Source: Brachyspira sp. CAG:484
Lineage (GTDB): Bacteria > Cyanobacteriota > Vampirovibrionia > Gastranaerophilales > Gastranaerophilaceae
Length of the DNA stretch: 17,629 nt
Reading direction: 5' to 3'
Assembly (NCBI GenBank): GCA_000431315.1
Contig: HF989690.1
Location: 1 to 17,629 of the forward strand
Position 1 is the first letter of the stretch, and every line of letters starts with the position of its first letter. Position numbers and translations under genes: made by a program. Positions 14,158 through 17,629 of the stretch are shown piece after piece. The notes under the pieces are model-generated. The model was not told the DNA's origin and did no database searches. It was given only the letters and a program-made list of their open reading frames with translations.

Positions 14158-15833
14158 TATTTACTCTTGATTAAAACGTACTTGCGTCCTTCGATTACAA
14201 CATCATAATCCAGATTTTTTGCATATTGGTCAAGATATTTTTTTCTTATAGAAATATAAGAATCCTTTTTCTCAAGTTCTTCCTCAAGATTATCAGTAGT
14301 TGTCTGTTCAATGTAATCAATATGATAGCCTGAGTAGTACAGCAGCGAGTATCTTCTTGTATCACCGAAGGAAACCAGTTCTGTCCTCTTGCTTCTTGCA
14401 TATTTTGCAAACTTCATCAAATCGTCCTGTCCGAATTTGTAATCAATCTCAAAGAATAATTTTGTGCAAAAAGCAGACACAAGTAGAGTAAAGATTACAT
14501 ATGTAAAAAATACCCCGCGCCTTTTGTCCTTAATCGCGCATAATATGCTGGAAATTCCTGAAAATAGAACAATAGAAATACATAGCCATTTTGCCGGCAG
14601 AATATCTGCATAAAGCTGAGCCGGAAGATAATACTGCGCAAACATTGCAGTAATACCGGCAAGAATACAAAAACCGCCCCAGATGTATACCGAAAGATTT
14701 ATTGCAGTTTTACGCTCTCCTGTTTTAATGTAGTTGTACCATATAAAGCCTATTATCGGTGCAGCAAATACATATGCCGGCAGAATATAAGTTATCAGCT
14801 TTGTCTTTGATGAGGAAAAGAAAAGCATGATAAATAAAAATGCCACCCAGTTTAAAAACAAAAATTTCTGTGGATTTGTAAAGCGGTCAAAGTCAATATT
14901 AACTTTTATATCTTTCAGTTTTTTAAAATTAAACTCTCTTAATTTTGCAATAATAACAGCAATAGCCGAGAAAATCCAAGGTATCAGCCCCCAGCATAAT
15001 GTAACAATATAGAACCAGAACGGCTGTGCTCTGTCAATTTCATTAGAATTTAAAAATCTTTCAAGGTGATGCTTAATAATATATTCTTCATAAAACATCG
15101 GATCGTGCATCTTAAGCATAATCATATGCCAAGGCAGTACAAATAACAGAAATAAAATAATACCAATGCCGAAATATTGCGGCTTAAAACCCTCTTTTAC
15201 CTTTTTTGTCAAAAGACATGCAATAAACATGGTTCCGAAAGGAGCGACAAAACCCGGCAGCCCTTTTGCCATAACAGCAAGTCCTGAAAAAATATAGAAA
15301 AGCCACCAGAAAAATTTTTTATTTTCTTCAGCGCAGAAAAATGTTTTAAATCCGCACATAATAGAAAACCCAACGCAAGCAGCAACCACAATGTCAAGAA
15401 TAGCAAACTTTGCAAGGATTACATATTCAAAACATGTTGCAAGCACCAAGGATGCAACAACTCCGTATTCTCTTGAAACCTGTTTTCTACCTGCAAAATA
15501 AACCAGAAACGAAGTCAGCATCCCGCACATTGCAACAGGAAAACGTGCCGTAAATTCGTTAACCTTATTAAAAAAGGCAAACGACAAGCACTCAACCCAG
15601 AAATACAAAGGCGGTTTTTCAAAGAAATACTCTCCGTTCAAATACAAAGTCATAAAGTCCTTAGTATTATACATATCTCTTGCCATAGATACGTATCGTG
15701 TTTCATCAACATCCATAAGCGCGTAACTGCCGATATTATGGAAAAATATAAAGTAAAAAAGCACGCACAATCCTAATATTGTAAAAAACTCGGCGTGTTT
15801 TTTCACATAATCAGTTATTTTATCAAATGTCAT
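14157..15833 (-). CDS. ArnT/PMT-like lipid-linked sugar transferase
   Basis: A 558-residue membrane protein with about twelve hydrophobic helices. The first periplasmic loop has DVDETRYVSMARDM (41-54) with the acidic pair typical of ArnT/PMT-family GT-C transferases, and FEKPPLYFW (71-79) follows. Such enzymes move a sugar from a polyprenyl-phosphate donor to lipid A or another acceptor at the outer face of the inner membrane. The donor and acceptor are not known. I chose ATG 15833-15831 with AGGGAG six bases upstream. A TTG six codons earlier would precede this ribosome site. An extended -10 stands in front. The YkgJ-type gene overlaps its stop by one base. No arn or other modification genes are seen nearby. 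Confidence 0.87.
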   Translation of the reverse strand: MTFDKITDYVKKHAEFFTILGLCVLFYFIFFHNIGSYALMDVDETRYVSMARDMYNTKDFMTLYLNGEYFFEKPPLYFWVECLSFAFFNKVNEFTARFPVAMCGMLTSFLVYFAGRKQVSREYGVVASLVLATCFEYVILAKFAILDIVVAACVGFSIMCGFKTFFCAEENKKFFWWLFYIFSGLAVMAKGLPGFVAPFGTMFIACLLTKKVKEGFKPQYFGIGIILFLLFVLPWHMIMLKMHDPMFYEEYIIKHHLERFLNSNEIDRAQPFWFYIVTLCWGLIPWIFSAIAVIIAKLREFNFKKLKDIKVNIDFDRFTNPQKFLFLNWVAFLFIMLFFSSSKTKLITYILPAYVFAAPIIGFIWYNYIKTGERKTAINLSVYIWGGFCILAGITAMFAQYYLPAQLYADILPAKWLCISIVLFSGISSILCAIKDKRRGVFFTYVIFTLLVSAFCTKLFFEIDYKFGQDDLMKFAKYARSKRTELVSFGDTRRYSLLYYSGYHIDYIEQTTTDNLEEELEKKDSYISIRKKYLDQYAKNLDYDVVIEGRKYVLIKSK

Positions 15834-15865
15834 TTTACTCTCCCTAATCAATCAATAAGGCTCTA

Positions 15866-15874
15866 ATTATACCA
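15866..15874 (-). promoter_or_regulatory. Extended -10 promoter of the transferase gene
   Basis: On the minus strand TGGTATAAT, a perfect TATAAT with TGn and a weak -35. It predicts transcription from about 15859 and a leader of about 26 bases. Confidence 0.55.
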
Positions 15875-15883
15875 TAAAAAAAG

Positions 15884-16201
15884 TTATTCATTTACAAACA
15901 TTTTGTATAGTTTATAAATCAAATAAACATTAGACTCTTTCTGCAAATCCAGATTTAATTCATTTCTCATATCATCAATAGATTTATACGATTCAAAATC
16001 AAACAAATCTTTAACATCAACATTTAAAACTTCAGCAAGCTTTTCCAGAGTTGATGCGGTAACAAAACTTTCACCGCGTTCTATTTTTCCCATATTTGTT
16101 ACGGCAATACCTATTTTTTCAGCAAGTTCTTCCTGTGAAAATTTAGCCTTTTGTCTAAACTTTTTTACTCTTTTGCCAAACAATACTTTTAAATCTGCCA
16201 T
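15884..16201 (-). CDS. XRE-family helix-turn-helix regulator
   Basis: A 105-residue Cro/CI-type DNA-binding protein. The helix-turn-helix spans about 8-65: FSQEELAEKIGIAVTNMGKIERGESF, with AEVLNVDVKDLF closing the domain. The rest (66-105) is a short helical tail with no recognisable sensor or peptidase motif, so it may respond to concentration, a small partner or simply autoregulate. GGAGA lies seven bases before the ATG. A perfect 15-bp inverted repeat (16252-16294) sits in the divergent promoter region and is the likely operator for this gene and the small ORF opposite. It could be a chromosomal repressor or a remnant of a mobile element. No toxin partner is visible. Confidence 0.9.
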   Translation of the reverse strand: MADLKVLFGKRVKKFRQKAKFSQEELAEKIGIAVTNMGKIERGESFVTASTLEKLAEVLNVDVKDLFDFESYKSIDDMRNELNLDLQKESNVYLIYKLYKMFVNE

Positions 16202-16251
16202 AACTTTCTCCGTTTAGTATATTTTAGATTGTATAAGTTATAAATAAAACA

Positions 16252-16294
16252 ATATTAAAGATAATATTTAGTATTGACTTATTATCTTTAATAT
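16252..16294. promoter_or_regulatory. Perfect 15-bp inverted repeat, likely XRE operator
   Basis: ATATTAAAGATAATA (16252-16266) is exactly repeated in inverse orientation at 16280-16294, with a 13-base spacer containing TTGACT. The left arm plus flanks is itself a palindrome, AATATTA-AAGA-TAATATT (16251-16268). A weaker related site starts near 16304. A TTGACT -35-like box at 16274-16279 lies inside the spacer. The arrangement suits a repressor controlling both divergent directions. Confidence 0.6.
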
Positions 16295-16302
16295 GCTAAT
16301 GT
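16274..16302 (+). promoter_or_regulatory. Weak candidate promoter of the small ORF
   Basis: -35-like TTGACT (16274-16279), a 17-base spacer, and a poor -10-like TAATGT (16297-16302). It overlaps the proposed operator, which would let a bound repressor block it. Low confidence. Confidence 0.3.
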
Positions 16303-16390
16303 AAATATTAAAAGGTAGATAATTTAAAAAAATATTATGTTTTAGATTATTTATCAGGTCGATATGGAAATTAAGATAGGAGAAAAGGTT

Positions 16391-16453
16391 ATGTCAACTA
16401 AAAAAGAAACTACAGCACCTAGCACAGAAGACGATACTGACGGCGAAGCCTAG
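16391..16453 (+). CDS. 20-residue acidic mini-protein or leader peptide
   Basis: A short reading frame for MSTKKETTAPSTEDDTDGEA ending in TAG. AGGAGA (16378-16383) lies seven bases before the ATG, a better ribosome site than many larger genes here have, so translation is likely. The peptide has a basic start (KK), a Thr/Ser middle and an acidic tail. It stands between an XRE-controlled promoter region and a strong hairpin, followed by a TupA-like ATP-grasp gene. I do not recognise it. It could be a regulatory leader, a signal peptide of a peptide-sensing circuit, a short ribosomal-peptide precursor, or a remnant. ATP-grasp ligases act on Thr/Ser/Asp/Glu-rich peptides in graspetide pathways, but those precursors are longer and the link here is speculation. 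Confidence 0.5.
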   Translation: MSTKKETTAPSTEDDTDGEA

Positions 16454-16481
16454 ATTTCTGGTTATTTATCGAAACTTTACA

Positions 16482-16507
16482 GAAGCAGCCGGTCATCCGG
16501 CTGCTTC
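16482..16507 (+). terminator. Perfect 11-bp hairpin after the small ORF
   Basis: GAAGCAGCCGG (16482-16492) pairs perfectly with CCGGCTGCTTC (16497-16507), loop TCAT. No T-run follows (ACTATTTA), so termination is uncertain. It may be a terminator, an attenuator or an RNA-stabilising stem that lowers expression of the ATP-grasp gene beginning 20 bases on. Confidence 0.55.
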
Positions 16508-16527
16508 ACTATTTAGAGGATATGGAT

Positions 16528-17451
16528 ATGGAAGTTTTCAAGCGTAAAAGAGAGTATAACAAAGAAGTATTAACTATTTTAGGACATGATTTTGTCTTAT
16601 GTGATGATCTTGACAAAAAGTATTTTAAATATACCCAACAAGATATTAAACGTGGTATTCAAAAACAATATTTCTGGAAAATGCACAGAGTTCTAAATAT
16701 AAAAAATCCGCGTCTTTTTACAGAAAAAATTCAATGGCTAAAACTATATGACTGTACACCAATTAAAACCATACTCGCAGACAAGCTTCTTGTAAGAGAA
16801 TGGGTGAAAGAAAAAATCGGCAGCAAATATCTGAAAAAAATCTACGGTACTTATAATTCCTTTGATGAAATTGATTTTTCATCACTCCCTAAAGAATATG
16901 TAATCAAAGCTAATCATGGATGCAATATGCAGCTTCTTGTAATCGAAGGCGGAAAACCTGATATGATAAAAGATGCCCGCCGTTTTGACAGATTTCTCCA
17001 TACAAATCATGCTTACAAAAGCCGCTTTGAGCTGCATTACAAAGATATTAAGCCAAAACTCTTCACCGAAGAATATCTGAAAAACACCAATGAACTTTTT
17101 GAATACCTCTTTTTCTGCTTTAACGGGGAACCTGAATTTGTCCTGTTTGCTTCGGGAAAACGCTCTGACAGAATTGAATGCACCATGTTTGACAAAAACT
17201 GGAAAAACTGCCATTTTAATTACGGAGAAAAACTCCACAGAGAAGAAATTCCAAAGCCTGAAAATTTTGACGAAATGTTATTAATCGCAAGAAAACTTTC
17301 CGCAGATTTCAAGTTTGTACGCGTTGACCTTCATAACATCAATGGCAGAATTTACTTTGGCGAAATGACCTTTACACCGGCAGGCGGTTTTATGAAATTC
17401 AATCCGCGCAAATATGACAGAATTTTAGGTGATATGCTGAATTTGAATTAA
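16528..17451 (+). CDS. TupA-like ATP-grasp enzyme
   Basis: A 307-residue protein resembling the ATPgrasp_TupA family found in polysaccharide and teichuronopeptide gene clusters. Motifs include the N-terminal NPRLFTEKIQWLKLYD, the basic EYVIKANHGCN strand, LFTEEYL, and the C-terminal KFVRVDLHNINGRIYFGEMTF, which matches the metal-binding strand of the ATP-grasp fold (acidic Asp and Glu). Such enzymes use ATP to join a carboxyl group to an amine or hydroxyl; the substrate here is unknown. I chose ATG 16528 because GAGG (16516-16519) is eight bases before it. An ATG two codons earlier is too close. It is preceded by the 20-codon ORF and a strong hairpin. No other polysaccharide genes are in the window. 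Confidence 0.78.
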   Translation: MEVFKRKREYNKEVLTILGHDFVLCDDLDKKYFKYTQQDIKRGIQKQYFWKMHRVLNIKNPRLFTEKIQWLKLYDCTPIKTILADKLLVREWVKEKIGSKYLKKIYGTYNSFDEIDFSSLPKEYVIKANHGCNMQLLVIEGGKPDMIKDARRFDRFLHTNHAYKSRFELHYKDIKPKLFTEEYLKNTNELFEYLFFCFNGEPEFVLFASGKRSDRIECTMFDKNWKNCHFNYGEKLHREEIPKPENFDEMLLIARKLSADFKFVRVDLHNINGRIYFGEMTFTPAGGFMKFNPRKYDRILGDMLNLN

Positions 17452-17629
17452 TAAACTGTATGCCGGCTTCCGGACATACACGCTTGCAAGAAAAGTTTAG
17501 CCGGTTACAAAATAAATCAAAATATCCGCCACACCACACTTCCGGCACACTGCAGGCAGGGTTTTCGCTGCACCTGTCATGCCTGACCACAGGTCAAATG
17601 TAGTCCTGCCGGCTTACTCCCCCCCCCCC
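17452..17629. other. Non-coding end region with CCGG hairpin and poly-C
   Basis: This end stretch is richer in G+C than its surroundings and holds no convincing gene. A hairpin lies at 17457-17480 (TGTATGCCGG with CCGGACATACA, one bulged A). CCGG recurs in GCCGG and TTCCGG motifs. The window stops in eleven C (17619-17629), which on the minus strand is a poly-G tract followed within 20 bases by GCCGGCAGG. A similar GCCGGCGGG follows the poly-G tract in the prepilin gene. Confidence 0.55.

Noticed and set aside
15884..16201. XRE gene as antitoxin of a toxin-antitoxin pair
   Set aside because: No adjacent small toxin-like gene is present; the flanking genes are a membrane transferase and a divergent 20-codon ORF.
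17399..17590. 63-codon Cys-rich frame on the minus strand at the window end
   Set aside because: It overlaps the end of the ATP-grasp gene, has no ribosome site, starts at GTG and has no recognisable motif; it probably reflects G+C-rich intergenic sequence.

Overview
The window is AT-rich bacterial DNA using the standard code. It is densely packed, with intergenic gaps mostly under 300 bases. Its most telling gene is a prepilin-like protein (about 4000-4757) whose N-terminal helix contains FTLAEVLITLGIIGVV, a form I associate with gut-dwelling, non-photosynthetic relatives of Cyanobacteria (Gastranaerophilales/Vampirovibrionia). An ArnT/PMT-like lipid-linked sugar transferase, an OmpA/MotB-type peptidoglycan-binding protein, and several GGDEF, HD-GYP and two-component proteins fit a Gram-negative-type envelope. 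The taxonomic call is an inference from protein style only.

Layout. 1-1545 (minus): a MotA/TolQ/ExbB-like channel protein followed by a MotB/OmpA-like stator protein that is cut by the window edge. 1546-1799: divergent intergenic region holding a candidate small RNA (about 1700-1774) made of a GAAA-tetraloop hairpin, an unpaired CU-rich stretch and an intrinsic terminator. 1800-3823 (plus): a soluble histidine kinase overlapping a receiver/degenerate-GGDEF/receiver protein. 3824-4757 (plus): an imperfect inverted repeat, then a prepilin gene with a ten-G tract that puts its start codon out of frame with the body. 4760-8322 (minus): an OmpR-type regulator, a membrane histidine kinase, a TadA-type deaminase and a TIGR02757/DUF2400-family protein in one tight operon. 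8462-10835 (minus): a double zinc-ribbon protein and a GAF-GGDEF-HD-GYP protein. 11133-12464 (plus): an ion-transporter-superfamily permease, sharing a bidirectional terminator with a secreted TPR protein (12522-13415, minus). 13549-15833 (minus): a Cys-rich YkgJ-type protein and an ArnT-like transferase. 15884-17451: an XRE regulator divergent from a 20-codon ORF and a TupA-like ATP-grasp gene, separated by a perfect 15-bp inverted repeat. The window ends in a run of eleven C.

The genes centre on signal transduction and cell-surface functions. I see two two-component sets, an HD-GYP enzyme that probably degrades c-di-GMP, and two GGDEF domains that both depart from the catalytic motif. The least explained items are the Yfr1-like small RNA, the apparently phase-variable prepilin, and the XRE/operator/mini-peptide/ATP-grasp cluster. 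No tRNA, rRNA, CRISPR array or transposase was seen. Several start codons were moved to sites with better ribosome binding sites (1800, 13415, 15833, 16528), and GTG or TTG starts are used at 625, 5919, 10835 and 13415.
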